DNA of 64,000 nt, from contig OZ024934.1 of NCBI GenBank assembly GCA_964017235.1, forward strand, positions 92,532,706 to 92,596,705, read 5' to 3'. This document shows positions 27,401 to 42,400 of this stretch, one piece after another. The position numbers and the translations under genes were made by a program. The notes under the pieces are model-generated. The model saw only the letters and a program-made list of their open reading frames with translations, searched no databases and was not told the DNA's origin. This DNA is from Sabellastarte sp. h YS-2021 (Eukaryota > Annelida > Polychaeta > Sabellida > Sabellidae). Numbering within the stretch: the stretch's first letter is position 1; every line of letters begins with the position of its first letter.

Positions 27401-27868
27401 ATCAGGTATATCCTAATACAACCAATCTGAAGCTCTTCTTTAATTTTGCATATGTTTTAACAATAATTGAGGATATATTAGGCCCATTTGGAGCATTACA
27501 TCCCTGAAAATAAATTATTTCACCCATATAGTGCTGTAAAAATGGTCAAAAATACATGTAAATTACACCAAACCAGTACCAAATGTTGGTCTATAATGCT
27601 GAAATTTGGCCAGAATATAAGGTGGCACATACTAAATCTGACTGAACCGGTTTTAAAATTACATCTGATATAACAGTACCTATAGTTTGGCAATATTGGC
27701 TTCAGCTGGCCCCAAATTCGCTTCTGTGGGGCTGCATTAAGATATACTTAAATTTGGCAAAGTAAGACAAATTTAAGGCTGAAAACCATATTGTTTGCTA
27801 GAGCTGGTGCCACTAAATGAGATTCCACAAGAATATTCCTTAAGAAATACATAACTGGTCCAAAATAC
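24459..27868 (+). repeat. Five-monomer higher-order block, copy 2 (3410 bp)
   Basis: Starts are 24459, 25141, 25823, 26505 and 27187. All marker variants match copy 1 in order, and I noticed no base difference between the two blocks. This suggests a very recent tandem duplication, or an assembly duplication. The 563A/592C pair is otherwise found only in the copy at 32643. Confidence 0.85.
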
Positions 27869-30800
27869 ATGTATTGGAAGTGCAGGTATCGAGGGGGTGG
27901 TCATATGGCACATCAGTCCAAAACACCACTTAAACTTCATCAATCTGGCTCAGATTTTCACAGGAAACTCAGTTCATATCAGACATTGATATTGTATTGG
28001 CTTGACTTACTCAGGAAACCAATTAAAAATTTCAATTTTCCGGGGTCTGGGGCCAGGCTCAGCCCCCCTCAAATTAGGAAATATCAGGTATATCCTAATA
28101 CAACCAATCTGAAGCTCTTCTTTAATTTTGCATATGTTTTAACAATAATTGAGGATATATTAGGCCCATTTGGAGCATTACATCCCTGAAAATAAATTAT
28201 TTCAGCCATATAGTGCTGTAAAAATGGTCAAAAATACATGTAAATTACACCAAACCAGTACCAAATGTTGGTCTATAATGCTGAAATTTGGCCAGAATAT
28301 AAGGTGGCACATACTAAATCTGACTGAACCGGTTTTAAAATTACATCTGATATAACAGTACCTATAGTTTGGCAATATTGGCTTCAGCTGGCCCCAAATT
28401 CGCTTCTGTGGGGCTGCATTAAGATATACTTAAATTTGGCAAAGTAAGACAAATTTAAGGCTGAAAACCATATTGTTTGCTAGAGCTGGCGCCACTAAAT
28501 GAGATTCCACAAGAATATTCCTTAAGAAATACATAACTGGTCCAAAATACATGTATTGGAAGTGCAGGTATCGAGGGGGTGGTCATATGGCACATCAGTC
28601 CAAAACCCCACTTAAACTTCATCAATCTGGCTCAGATTTTCACAGGAAACTCAGTTCATATCAGACATTGATATTGTATTGGCTTGACTTACTCAGGAAA
28701 CCAATTAAAAATTTCAATTTTCCGGGGTCTGGGGCCAGGCTCAGCCCCCCTCAAATTAGGAACTATCAGGTATATCCTAATACAACCAATCTGAAGCTCT
28801 TCTTTAATTTTGCATATGTTTTAACAATAATTGAGGATATATTAGGCCCATTTGGAGCATTACATCTCTGAAAATAAATTATTTCACCCATATAGTGCTG
28901 TAAAAATGGTCAAAAATACATGTAAATTACACCAAACCAGTACCAAATGTTGGTCTATAATGCTGAAATTTGGCCAGAATATAAGGTGGCACATACTAAA
29001 TCTGACTGAACCGGTTTTAAAATTACATCTGATATAACAGTACCTATAGTTTGGCAATATTGGCTTCAGCTGGCCCCAAATTCGCTTCTGTGGGGCTGCA
29101 TTAAGATATACTTAAATTTGGCAAAGTAAGATAATTTTAAGGCTGAAAACCATATTGTTTGCTAGAGCTGGTGCCACTAAATGAGATTCCACAAGAATAT
29201 TCCTTAAGAAATACATAACTGGTCCAAAATACATGTATTGGAAGTGCAGGTATCGAGGGGGTGGTCATATGGCACATCAGTCCAAAACCCCACTTAAACT
29301 TCATCAATCTGGCTCAGATTTTCACAGGAAACTCAGTTCATATCAGACATTGATATTGTATTGGCTTGACTTACTCAGGAAACCAATTAAAAATTTCAAT
29401 TTTCCGGGGTCTGGGGCCAGGCTCAGCCCCCCTCAAATTAGGAAATATCAGGTATATCCTAATACAACCAATCTGAAGCTCTTCTTTAATTTTGCATATG
29501 TTTTAACAATAATTGAGGATATATTAGGCCCATTTGGAGCATTACATCTCTGAAAATAAATTATTTCACCCATATAGTGCTGTAAAAATGGTCAAAAATA
29601 CATGTAAATTACACCAAACCAGTACCAAATGTTGGTCTATAATGCTGAAATTTGGCCAGAATATAAGGTGGCACATACTAAATCTGACTGAACCGGTTTT
29701 AAAATTACATCTGATATAAGAGTACCTATAGTTTGGCAATATTGGCTTCAGCTGGCCCCAAATTCGCTTCTGTGGGGCTGCATTAAGATATACTTAAATT
29801 TGGCAAAGTAAGACAAATTTAAGGCTGAAAACCATATTGTTTGCTAGAGCTGGTGCCACTAAATGAGATTCCACAAGAATATTCCTTAAGAAATACATAA
29901 CTGGTCCAAAATACATGTATTGGAAGTGCAGGTATCGAGGGGGTGGTCATATGGCACATCAGTCCAAAACCCCACTTAAACTTCATCAATCTGGCTCAGA
30001 TTTTCACAGGAAACTCAGTTCATATCAGACATTGATATTGTATTGGCTTGACTTACTCAGGAAACCAATTAAAAATTTCAATTTTCCGGGGTCTGGGGCC
30101 AGGCTCAGCCCCCCTCAAATTAGGAAATATCAGGTATATCCTAATACAACCAATCTGAAGCTCTTCTTTAATTTTGCATATGTTTTAACAATAATTGAGG
30201 ATATATTAGGCCCATTTGGAGCATTACATCCCTGAAAATAAATTATTTCACCCATATAGTGCTGTAAAAATGGTCAAAAATACATGTAAATTACACCAAA
30301 CCAGTACCAAATGTTGGTCTATAATGCTGAAATTTGGCCAGAATATAAGGTGGCACATACTAAATCTGACTGAACCGGTTTTAAAATTACATCTGATATA
30401 ACAGTACCTATAGTTTGGCAATATTGGCTTCAGCTGGCCCCAAATTCGCTTCTGTGGGGCTGCATTAAGATATACTTAAATTTGGCAAAGTAAGACAAAT
30501 TTAAGGCTGAAAACCATATTGTTTGCTAGAGCTGGTGCCACTAAATGAGATTCCACAAGAATATTCCTTAAGAAATACATAACTGGTCCAAAATACATGT
30601 ATTGGAAGTGCAGGTATCGAGGGGGTGGTCATATGGCACATCAGTCCAAAACCCCACTTAAACTTCATCAATCTGGCTCAGATTTTCACAGGAAACTCAG
30701 TTCATATCAGACATTGATATTGTATTGGCTTGACTTACTCAGGAAACCAATTAAAAATTTCAATTTTCCGGGGTCTGGGGCCAGGCTCAGCCCCCCTCAA

Positions 30801-32642
30801 ATTAGGAAATATCAGGTATATCCTAATACAACCAATCTGAAGCTCTTCTTTAATTTTGCATATGTTTTAACAATAATTGAGGATATATTAGGCCCATTTG
30901 GAGCATTACATCCCTGAAAATAAATTATTTCACCCATATAGTGCTGTAAAAATGGTCAAAAATACATGTAAATTACACCAAACCAGTACCAAATGTTGGT
31001 CTATAATGCTGAAATTTGGCCAGAATATAAGGTGGCACATACTAAATCTGACTGAACCGGTTTTAAAATTACATCTGATATAACAGTACCTATAGTTTGG
31101 CAATATTGGCTTCAGCTGGCCCCAAATTCGCTTCTGTGGGGCTGCATTAAGATATACTTAAATTTGGCAAAGTAAGACAAATTTAAGGCTGAAAACCATA
31201 TTGTTTGCTAGAGCTGGTGCCACTAAATGAGATTCCACAAGAATATTCCTTAAGAAATACATAACTGGTCCAAAATACATGTATTGGAAGTGCAGGTATC
31301 GAGGGGGTGGTCATATGGCACATCAGTCCAAAACCCCACTTAAACTTCATCAATCTGGCTCAGATTTTCACAGGAAACTCAGTTCATATCAGACATTGAT
31401 ATTGTATTGGCTTGACTTACTCAGGAAACCAATTAAAAATTTCAATTTTCCGGGGTCTGGGGCCAGGCTCAGCCCCCCTCAAATTAGGAAATATCAGGTA
31501 TATCCTAATACAACCAATCTGAAGCTCTTCTTTAATTTTGCATATGTTTTAACAATAATTGAGGATATATTAGGCCCATTTGGAGCATTACATCCCTGAA
31601 AATAAATTATTTCACCCATATAGTGCTGTAAAAATGGTCAAAAATACATGTAAATTACACCAAACCAGTACCAAATGTTGGTCTATAATGCTGAAATTTG
31701 GCCAGAATATAAGGTGGCACATACTAAATCTGACTGAACCGGTTTTAAAATTACATCTGATATAACAGTACCTATAGTTTGGCAATATTGGCTTCAGCTG
31801 GCCCCAAATTCGCTTCTGTGGGGCTGCATTAAGATATACTTAAATTTGGCAAAGTAAGACAAATTTAAGGCTGAAAACCATATTGTTTGCTAGAGCTGGT
31901 GCCACTAAATGAGATTCCACAAGAATATTCCTTAAGAAATACATAACTGGTCCAAAATACATGTATTGGAAGTGCAGGTATCGAGGGGGTGGTCATATGG
32001 CACATCAGTCCAAAACCCCACTTAAACTTCATCAATCTGGCTCAGATTTTCACAGGAAACTCAGTTCATATCAGACATTGATATTGTATTGGCTTGACTT
32101 ACTCAGGAAACCAATTAAAAATTTCAATTTTCCGGGGTCTGGGGCCAGGCTCAGCCCCCCTCAAATTAGGAAATATCAGGTATATCCTAATACAACCAAT
32201 CTGAAGCTCTTCTTTAATTTTGCATATGTTTTAACAATAATTGAGGATATATTAGGCCCATTTGGAGCATTACATCCCTGAAAATAAATTATTTCAGCCA
32301 TATAGTGCTGTAAAAATGGTCAAAAATACATGTAAATTACACCAAACCAGTACCAAATGTTGGTCTATAATGCTGAAATTTGGCCAGAATATAAGGTGGC
32401 ACATACTAAATCTGACTGAACCGGTTTTAAAATTACATCTGATATAACAGTACCTATAGTTTGGCAATATTGGCTTCAGCTGGCCCCAAATTCGCTTCTG
32501 TGGGGCTGCATTAAGATATACTTAAATTTGGCAAAGTAAGACAAATTTAAGGCTGAAAACCATATTGTTTGCTAGAGCTGGCGCCACTAAATGAGATTCC
32601 ACAAGAATATTCCTTAAGAAATACATAACTGGTCCAAAATAC
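27869..32642 (+). repeat. Seven monomers: Q-N-G-P module instance 2, then P, P, Q
   Basis: Starts and classes: 27869 Q with 57A and 622C; 28551 N; 29233 G; 29915 P; 30597 P; 31279 P; 31961 Q with 57C and 622C. The first five classes recur in the same order at 36053-39462, an offset of 12 monomers (8184 bp). One difference is position 622 of the G copy, T here and C there. Confidence 0.75.
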
Positions 32643-35600
32643 ATGTATTGGAAGTGCAGGTATCGAGGGGGTGGTCATATGGCACATCAGTCCAAAACCC
32701 CACTTAAACTTCATCAATCTGGCTCAGATTTTCACAGGAAACTCACTTCATATCAGACATTGATATTGTATTGGCTTGACTTACTCAGGAAACCAATTAA
32801 AAATTTCAATTTTCCGGGGTCTGGGGCCAGGCTCAGCCCCCCTCAAATTAGGAAATATCAGGTATATCCTAATACAACCAATCTGAAGCTCTTCTTTAAT
32901 TTTGCATATGTTTTAACAATAATTGAGGATATATTAGGCCCATTTGGAGCATTACATCTCTGAAAATAAATTATTTCACCCATATAGTGCTGTAAAAATG
33001 GTCAAAAATACATGTAAATTACACCAAACCAGTACCAAATGTTGGTCTATAATGCTGAAATTTGGCCAGAATATAAGGTGGCACATACTAAATCTGACTG
33101 AACCGGTTTTAAAATTACATCTGATATAACAGTACCTATAGTTTGGCAATATTGGCTTCAGCTGGCCCCAAATTCGCTTCTGTGGGGCTGCATTAAGATA
33201 TACTAAAATTTGGCAAAGTAAGACAAATTTAAGCCTGAAAACCATATTGTTTGCTAGAGCTGGTGCCACTAAATGAGATTCCACAAGAATATTCCTTAAG
33301 AAATACATAACTGGTCCAAAATACATGTATTGGAAGTGCAGGTATCGAGGGGGTGGTCATATGGCACATCAGTCCAAAACCCCACTTAAACTTCATCAAT
33401 CTGGCTCAGATTTTCACAGGAAACTCAGTTCATATCAGACATTGATATTGTATTGGCTTGACTTACTCAGGAAACCAATTAAAAATTTCAATTTTCCGGG
33501 GTCTGGGGCCAGGCTCAGCCCCCCTCAAATTAGGAAATATCAGGTATATCCTAATACAACCAATCTGAAGCTCTTCTTTAATTTTGCATATGTTTTAACA
33601 ATAATTGAGGATATATTAGGCCCATTTGGAGCATTACATCCCTGAAAATAAATTATTTCACCCATATAGTGCTGTAAAAATGGTCAAAAATACATGTAAA
33701 TTACACCAAACCAGTACCAAATGTTGGTCTATAATGCTGAAATTTGGCCAGAATATAAGGTGGCACATACTAAATCTGACTGAACCGGTTTTAAAATTAC
33801 ATCTGATATAACAGTACCTATAGTTTGGCAATATTGGCTTCAGCTGGCCCCAAATTCGCTTCTGTGGGGCTGCATTAAGATATACTTAAATTTGGCAAAG
33901 TAAGACAAATTTAAGGCTGAAAACCATATTGTTTGCTAGAGCTGGTGCCACTAAATGAGATTCCACAAGAATATTCCTTAAGAAATACATAACTGGTCCA
34001 AAATACATGTATTGGAAGTGCAGGTATCGAGGGGGTGGTCATATGGCACATCAGTCCAAAACCCCACTTAAACTTCATCAATCTGGCTCAGATTTTCACA
34101 GGAAACTCAGTTCATATCAGACATTGATATTGTATTGGCTTGACTTACTCAGGAAACCAATTAAAAATTTCAATTTTCCGGGGTCTGGGGCCAGGCTCAG
34201 CCCCCCTCAAATTAGGAAATATCAGGTATATCCTAATACAACCAATCTGAAGCTCTTCTTTAATTTTGCATATGTTTTAACAATAATTGAGGATATATTA
34301 GGCCCATTTGGAGCATTACATCTCTGAAAATAAATTATTTCACCCATATAGTGCTGTAAAAATGGTCAAAAATACATGTAAATTACACCAAACCAGTACC
34401 AAATGTTGGTCTATAATGCTGAAATTTGGCCAGAATATAAGGTGGCACATACTAAATCTGACTGAACCGGTTTTAAAATTACATCTGATATAACAGTACC
34501 TATAGTTTGGCAATATTGGCTTCAGCTGGCCCCAAATTCGCTTCTGTGGGGCTGCATTAAGATATACTTAAATTTGGCAAAGTAAGACAAATTTAAGGCT
34601 GAAAACCATATTGTTTGCTAGAGCTGGTGCCACTAAATGAGATTCCACAAGAATATTCCTTAAGAAATACATAACTGGTCCAAAATACATGTATTGGAAG
34701 TGCAGGTATCGAGGGGGTGGTCATATGGCACATCAGTCCAAAACCCCACTTAAACTTCATCAATCTGGCTCAGATTTTCACAGGAAACTCAGTTCATATC
34801 AGACATTGATATTGTATTGGCTTGACTTACTCAGGAAACCAATTAAAAATTTCAATTTTCCGGGGTCTGGGGCCAGGCTCAGCCCCCCTCAAATTAGGAA
34901 ATATCAGGTATATCCTAATACAACCAATCTGAAGCTCTTCTTTAATTTTGCATATGTTTTAACAATAATTGAGGATATATTAGGCCCATTTGGAGCATTA
35001 CATCCCTGAAAATAAATTATTTCACCCATATAGTGCTGTAAAAATGGTCAAAAATACATGTAAATTACACCAAACCAGTACCAAATGTTGGTCTATAATG
35101 CTGAAATTTGGCCAGAATATAAGGTGGCACATACTAAATCTGACTGAACCGGTTTTAAAATTACATCTGATATAACAGTACCTATAGTTTGGCAATATTG
35201 GCTTCAGCTGGCCCCAAATTCGCTTCTGTGGGGCTGCATTAAGATATACTTAAATTTGGCAAAGTAAGACAAATTTAAGGCTGAAAACCATATTGTTTGC
35301 TAGAGCTGGTGCCACTAAATGAGATTCCACAAGAATATTCCTTAAGAAATACATAACTGGTCCAAAATACATGTATTGGAAGTGCAGGTATCGAGGGGGT
35401 GGTCATATGGCACATCAGTCCAAAACCCCACTTAAACTTCATCAATCTGGCTCAGATTTTCACAGGAAACTCAGTTCATATCAGACATTGATATTGTATT
35501 GGCTTGACTTACTCAGGAAACCAATTAAAAATTTCAATTTTCCGGGGTCTGGGGCCAGGCTCAGCCCCCCTCAAATTAGGAAATATCAGGTATATCCTAA

Positions 35601-36052
35601 TACAACCAATCTGAAGCTCTTCTTTAATTTTGCATATGTTTTAACAATAATTGAGGATATATTAGGCCCATTTGGAGCATTACATCCCTGAAAATAAATT
35701 ATTTCACCCATATAGTGCTGTAAAAATGGTCAAAAATACATGTAAATTACACCAAACCAGTACCAAATGTTGGTCTATAATGCTGAAATTTGGCCAGAAT
35801 ATAAGGTGGCACATACTAAATCTGACTGAACCGGTTTTAAAATTACATCTGATATAACAGTACCTATAGTTTGGCAATATTGGCTTCAGCTGGCCCCAAA
35901 TTCGCTTCTGTGGGGCTGCATTAAGATATACTTAAATTTGGCAAAGTAAGACAAATTTAAGGCTGAAAACCATATTGTTTGCTAGAGCTGGTGCCACTAA
36001 ATGAGATTCCACAAGAATATTCCTTAAGAAATACATAACTGGTCCAAAATAC
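32643..36052 (+). repeat. Five near-uniform monomers led by a 104C/563A copy
   Basis: The copy at 32643 has 104C, 563A and 592C like those at 21049 and 24459, but is followed directly by a P copy (33325). In the blocks at 21049 and 24459 a second 563A copy comes first. It could be the single progenitor of that pair or a fusion of the two. Copies at 34007 (plain), 34689 and 35371 (P) show only the common variants. Confidence 0.75.
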
Positions 36053-39000
36053 ATGTATTGGAAGTGCAGGTATCGAGGGGGTGGTCATATGGCACATCAG
36101 TCCAAAACACCACTTAAACTTCATCAATCTGGCTCAGATTTTCACAGGAAACTCAGTTCATATCAGACATTGATATTGTATTGGCTTGACTTACTCAGGA
36201 AACCAATTAAAAATTTCAATTTTCCGGGGTCTGGGGCCAGGCTCAGCCCCCCTCAAATTAGGAAATATCAGGTATATCCTAATACAACCAATCTGAAGCT
36301 CTTCTTTAATTTTGCATATGTTTTAACAATAATTGAGGATATATTAGGCCCATTTGGAGCATTACATCCCTGAAAATAAATTATTTCAGCCATATAGTGC
36401 TGTAAAAATGGTCAAAAATACATGTAAATTACACCAAACCAGTACCAAATGTTGGTCTATAATGCTGAAATTTGGCCAGAATATAAGGTGGCACATACTA
36501 AATCTGACTGAACCGGTTTTAAAATTACATCTGATATAACAGTACCTATAGTTTGGCAATATTGGCTTCAGCTGGCCCCAAATTCGCTTCTGTGGGGCTG
36601 CATTAAGATATACTTAAATTTGGCAAAGTAAGACAAATTTAAGGCTGAAAACCATATTGTTTGCTAGAGCTGGCGCCACTAAATGAGATTCCACAAGAAT
36701 ATTCCTTAAGAAATACATAACTGGTCCAAAATACATGTATTGGAAGTGCAGGTATCGAGGGGGTGGTCATATGGCACATCAGTCCAAAACCCCACTTAAA
36801 CTTCATCAATCTGGCTCAGATTTTCACAGGAAACTCAGTTCATATCAGACATTGATATTGTATTGGCTTGACTTACTCAGGAAACCAATTAAAAATTTCA
36901 ATTTTCCGGGGTCTGGGGCCAGGCTCAGCCCCCCTCAAATTAGGAACTATCAGGTATATCCTAATACAACCAATCTGAAGCTCTTCTTTAATTTTGCATA
37001 TGTTTTAACAATAATTGAGGATATATTAGGCCCATTTGGAGCATTACATCTCTGAAAATAAATTATTTCACCCATATAGTGCTGTAAAAATGGTCAAAAA
37101 TACATGTAAATTACACCAAACCAGTACCAAATGTTGGTCTATAATGCTGAAATTTGGCCAGAATATAAGGTGGCACATACTAAATCTGACTGAACCGGTT
37201 TTAAAATTACATCTGATATAACAGTACCTATAGTTTGGCAATATTGGCTTCAGCTGGCCCCAAATTCGCTTCTGTGGGGCTGCATTAAGATATACTTAAA
37301 TTTGGCAAAGTAAGATAATTTTAAGGCTGAAAACCATATTGTTTGCTAGAGCTGGTGCCACTAAATGAGATTCCACAAGAATATTCCTTAAGAAATACAT
37401 AACTGGTCCAAAATACATGTATTGGAAGTGCAGGTATCGAGGGGGTGGTCATATGGCACATCAGTCCAAAACCCCACTTAAACTTCATCAATCTGGCTCA
37501 GATTTTCACAGGAAACTCAGTTCATATCAGACATTGATATTGTATTGGCTTGACTTACTCAGGAAACCAATTAAAAATTTCAATTTTCCGGGGTCTGGGG
37601 CCAGGCTCAGCCCCCCTCAAATTAGGAAATATCAGGTATATCCTAATACAACCAATCTGAAGCTCTTCTTTAATTTTGCATATGTTTTAACAATAATTGA
37701 GGATATATTAGGCCCATTTGGAGCATTACATCTCTGAAAATAAATTATTTCACCCATATAGTGCTGTAAAAATGGTCAAAAATACATGTAAATTACACCA
37801 AACCAGTACCAAATGTTGGTCTATAATGCTGAAATTTGGCCAGAATATAAGGTGGCACATACTAAATCTGACTGAACCGGTTTTAAAATTACATCTGATA
37901 TAAGAGTACCTATAGTTTGGCAATATTGGCTTCAGCTGGCCCCAAATTCGCTTCTGTGGGGCTGCATTAAGATATACTTAAATTTGGCAAAGTAAGACAA
38001 ATTTAAGGCTGAAAACCATATTGTTTGCTAGAGCTGGCGCCACTAAATGAGATTCCACAAGAATATTCCTTAAGAAATACATAACTGGTCCAAAATACAT
38101 GTATTGGAAGTGCAGGTATCGAGGGGGTGGTCATATGGCACATCAGTCCAAAACCCCACTTAAACTTCATCAATCTGGCTCAGATTTTCACAGGAAACTC
38201 AGTTCATATCAGACATTGATATTGTATTGGCTTGACTTACTCAGGAAACCAATTAAAAATTTCAATTTTCCGGGGTCTGGGGCCAGGCTCAGCCCCCCTC
38301 AAATTAGGAAATATCAGGTATATCCTAATACAACCAATCTGAAGCTCTTCTTTAATTTTGCATATGTTTTAACAATAATTGAGGATATATTAGGCCCATT
38401 TGGAGCATTACATCCCTGAAAATAAATTATTTCACCCATATAGTGCTGTAAAAATGGTCAAAAATACATGTAAATTACACCAAACCAGTACCAAATGTTG
38501 GTCTATAATGCTGAAATTTGGCCAGAATATAAGGTGGCACATACTAAATCTGACTGAACCGGTTTTAAAATTACATCTGATATAACAGTACCTATAGTTT
38601 GTCAATATTGGCTTCAGCTGGCCCCAAATTCGCTTCTGTGGGGCTGCATTAAGATATACTTAAATTTGGCAAAGTAAGACAAATTTAAGGCTGAAAACCA
38701 TATTGTTTGCTAGAGCTGGTGCCACTAAATGAGATTCCACAAGAATATTCCTTAAGAAATACATAACTGGTCCAAAATACATGTATTGGAAGTGCAGGTA
38801 TCGAGGGGGTGGTCATATGGCACATCAGTCCAAAACCCCACTTAAACTTCATCAATCTGGCTCAGATTTTCACAGGAAACTCAGTTCATATCAGACATTG
38901 ATATTGTATTGGCTTGACTTACTCAGGAAACCAATTAAAAATTTCAATTTTCCGGGGTCTGGGGCCAGGCTCAGCCCCCCTCAAATTAGGAAATATCAGG

Positions 39001-39462
39001 TATATCCTAATACAACCAATCTGAAGCTCTTCTTTAATTTTGCATATGTTTTAACAATAATTGAGGATATATTAGGCCCATTTGGAGCATTACATCCCTG
39101 AAAATAAATTATTTCACCCATATAGTGCTGTAAAAATGGTCAAAAATACATGTAAATTACACCAAACCAGTACCAAATGTTGGTCTATAATGCTGAAATT
39201 TGGCCAGAATATAAGGTGGCACATACTAAATCTGACTGAACCGGTTTTAAAATTACATCTGATATAACAGTACCTATAGTTTGGCAATATTGGCTTCAGC
39301 TGGCCCCAAATTCGCTTCTGTGGGGCTGCATTAAGATATACTTAAATTTGGCAAAGTAAGACAAATTTAAGGCTGAAAACCATATTGTTTGCTAGAGCTG
39401 GTGCCACTAAATGAGATTCCACAAGAATATTCCTTAAGAAATACATAACTGGTCCAAAATAC
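36053..39462 (+). repeat. Five monomers: Q-N-G-P module instance 3 plus P
   Basis: Starts and classes: 36053 Q with 57A and 622C; 36735 N with 582T/585T; 37417 G with 622C; 38099 P with a private G-to-T near 38602; 38781 P. The order equals that at 27869, 12 monomers upstream. Confidence 0.75.
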
Positions 39463-42400
39463 ATGTATTGGAAGTGCAGGTATCGAGGGGGTGGTCATAT
39501 GGCACATCAGTCCAAAACACCACTTAAACTTCATCAATCTGGCTCAGATTTTCACAGGAAACTCAGTTCATATCAGACATTGATATTGTATTGGCTTGAC
39601 TTACTCAGGAAACCAATTAAAAATTTCAATTTTCCGGGGTCTGGGGCCAGGCTCAGCCGCCCTCAAATTAGGAAATATCAGGTATATCCTAATACAACCA
39701 ATCTGAAGCTCTTCTTTAATTTTGCATATGTTTTAACAATAATTGAGGATATATTAGGCCCATTTGGAGCATTACATCCCTGAAAATAAATTATTTCAGC
39801 CATATAGTGCTGTAAAAATGGTCAAAAATACATGTAAATTACACCAAACCAGTACCAAATGTTGGTCTATAATGCTGAAATTTGGCCAGAATATAAGGTG
39901 GCACATACTAAATCTGACTGAACCGGTTTTAAAATTACATCTGATATAACAGTACCTATAGTTTGGCAATATTGGCTTCAGCTGGCCCCAAATTCGCTTC
40001 TGTGGGGCTGCATTAAGATATACTTAAATTTGGCAAAGTAAGACAAATTTAAGGCTGAAAACCATATTGTTTGCTAGAGCTGGCGCCACTAAATGAGATT
40101 CCACAAGAATATTCCTTAAGAAATACATAACTGGTCCAAAATACATGTATTTGAAGTGCAGGTATCGAGGGGGTGGTCATATGGCACATCAGTCCAAAAC
40201 CCCACTTAAACTTCATCAATCTGGCTCAGATTTTCACAGGAAACTCAGTTCATATCAGACATTGATATTGTATTGGCTTGACTTACTCAGGAAACCAATT
40301 AAAAATTTCAATTTTCCGGGGTCTGGGGCCAGGCTCAGCCCCCCTCAAATTAGGAACTATCAGGTATATCCTAATACAACCAATCTGAAGCTCTTCTTTA
40401 ATTTTGCATATGTTTTAACAATAATTGAGGATATATTAGGCCCATTTGGAGCATTACATCTCTGAAAATAAATTATTTCACCCATATAGTGCTGTAAAAA
40501 TGGTCAAAAATACATGTAAATTACACCAAACCAGTACCAAATGTTGGTCTATAATGCTGAAATTTGGCCAGAATATAAGGTGGCACATACTAAATCTGAC
40601 TGAACCGGTTTTAAAATTACATCTGATATAACAGTACCTATAGTTTGGTAATATTGGCTTCAGCTGGCCCCAAATTCGCTTCTGTGGGGCTGCATTAAGA
40701 TATACTTAAATTTGGCAAAGTAAGATAATTTTAAGGCTGAAAACCATATTGTTTGCTAGAGCTGGTGCCACTAAATGAGATTCCACAAGAATATTCCTTA
40801 AGAAATACATAACTGGTCCAAAATACATGTATTGGAAGTGCAGGTATCGAGGGGGTGGTCATATGGCACATCAGTCCAAAACCCCACTTAAACTTCATCA
40901 ATCTGGCTCAGATTTTCACAGGAAACTCAGTTCATATCAGACATTGATATTGTATTGGCTTGACTTACTCAGGAAACCAATTAAAAATTTCAATTTTCCG
41001 GGGTCTGGGGCCAGGCTCAGCCCCCCTCAAATTAGGAAATATCAGGTATATCCTAATACAACCAATCTGAAGCTCTTCTTTAATTTTGCATATGTTTTAA
41101 CAATAATTGAGGATATATTAGGCCCATTTGGAGCATTACATCTCTGAAAATAAATTATTTCACCCATATAGTGCTGTAAAAATGGTCAAAAATACATGTA
41201 AATTACACCAAACCAGTACCAAATGTTGGTCTATAATGCTGAAATTTGGCCAGAATATAAGGTGGCACATACTAAATCTGACTGAACCGGTTTTAAAATT
41301 ACATCTTATATAACAGTACCTATAGTTTGGCAATATTGGCTTCAGCTGGCCCCAAATTCGCTTCTGTGGGGCTGCATTAAGATATACTTAAATTTGGCAA
41401 AGTAAGACAAATTTAAGGCTGAAAACCATATTGTTTGCTAGAGCTGGTGCCACTAAATGAGATTCCACAAGAATATTCCTTAAGAAATACATAACTGGTC
41501 CAAAATACATGTATTGGAAGTGCAGGTATCGAGGGGGTGGTCATATGGCACATCAGTCCAAAACACCACTTAAACTTCATCAATCTGGCTCAGATTTTCA
41601 CAGGAAACTCAGTTCATATCAGACATTGATATTGTATTGGCTTGACTTACTCAGGAAACCAATTAAAAATTTCAATTTTCCGGGGTCTGGGGCCAGGCTC
41701 AGCCCCCCTCAAATTAGGAAATATCAGGTATATCTTAATACAACCAATCTGAAGCTCTTCTTTAATTTTGCATATGTTTTAACAATAATTGAGGATATAT
41801 TAGGCCCATTTGGAGCATTACATCCCTGAAAATAAATTATTTCAGCCATATAGTGCTGTAAAAATGGTCAAAAATACATGTAAATTACACCAAACCAGTA
41901 CCAAATGTTGGTCTATAATGCTGAAATTTGGCCAGAATATAAGGTGGCACATACTAAATCTGACTGAACCGGTTTTAAAATTACATCTGATATAACAGTA
42001 CCTATAGTTTGGCAATATTGGCTTCAGCTGGCCCCAAATTCGCTTCTGTGGGGCTGCATTAAGATATACTTAAATTTGGCAAAGTAAGACAAATTTAAGG
42101 CTGAAAACCATATTGTTTGCTAGAGCTGGCGCCACTAAATGAGATTCCACAAGAATATTCCTTAAGAAATACATAACTGGTCCAAAATACATGTATTTGA
42201 AGTGCAGGTATCGAGGGGGTGGTCATATGGCACATCAGTCCAAAACCCCACTTAAACTTCATCAATCTGGCTCAGATTTTCACAGGAAACTCAGTTCATA
42301 TCAGACATTGATATTGTATTGGCTTGACTTACTCAGGAAACCAATTAAAAATTTCAATTTTCCGGGGTCTGGGGCCAGGCTCAGCCCCCCTCAAATTAGG

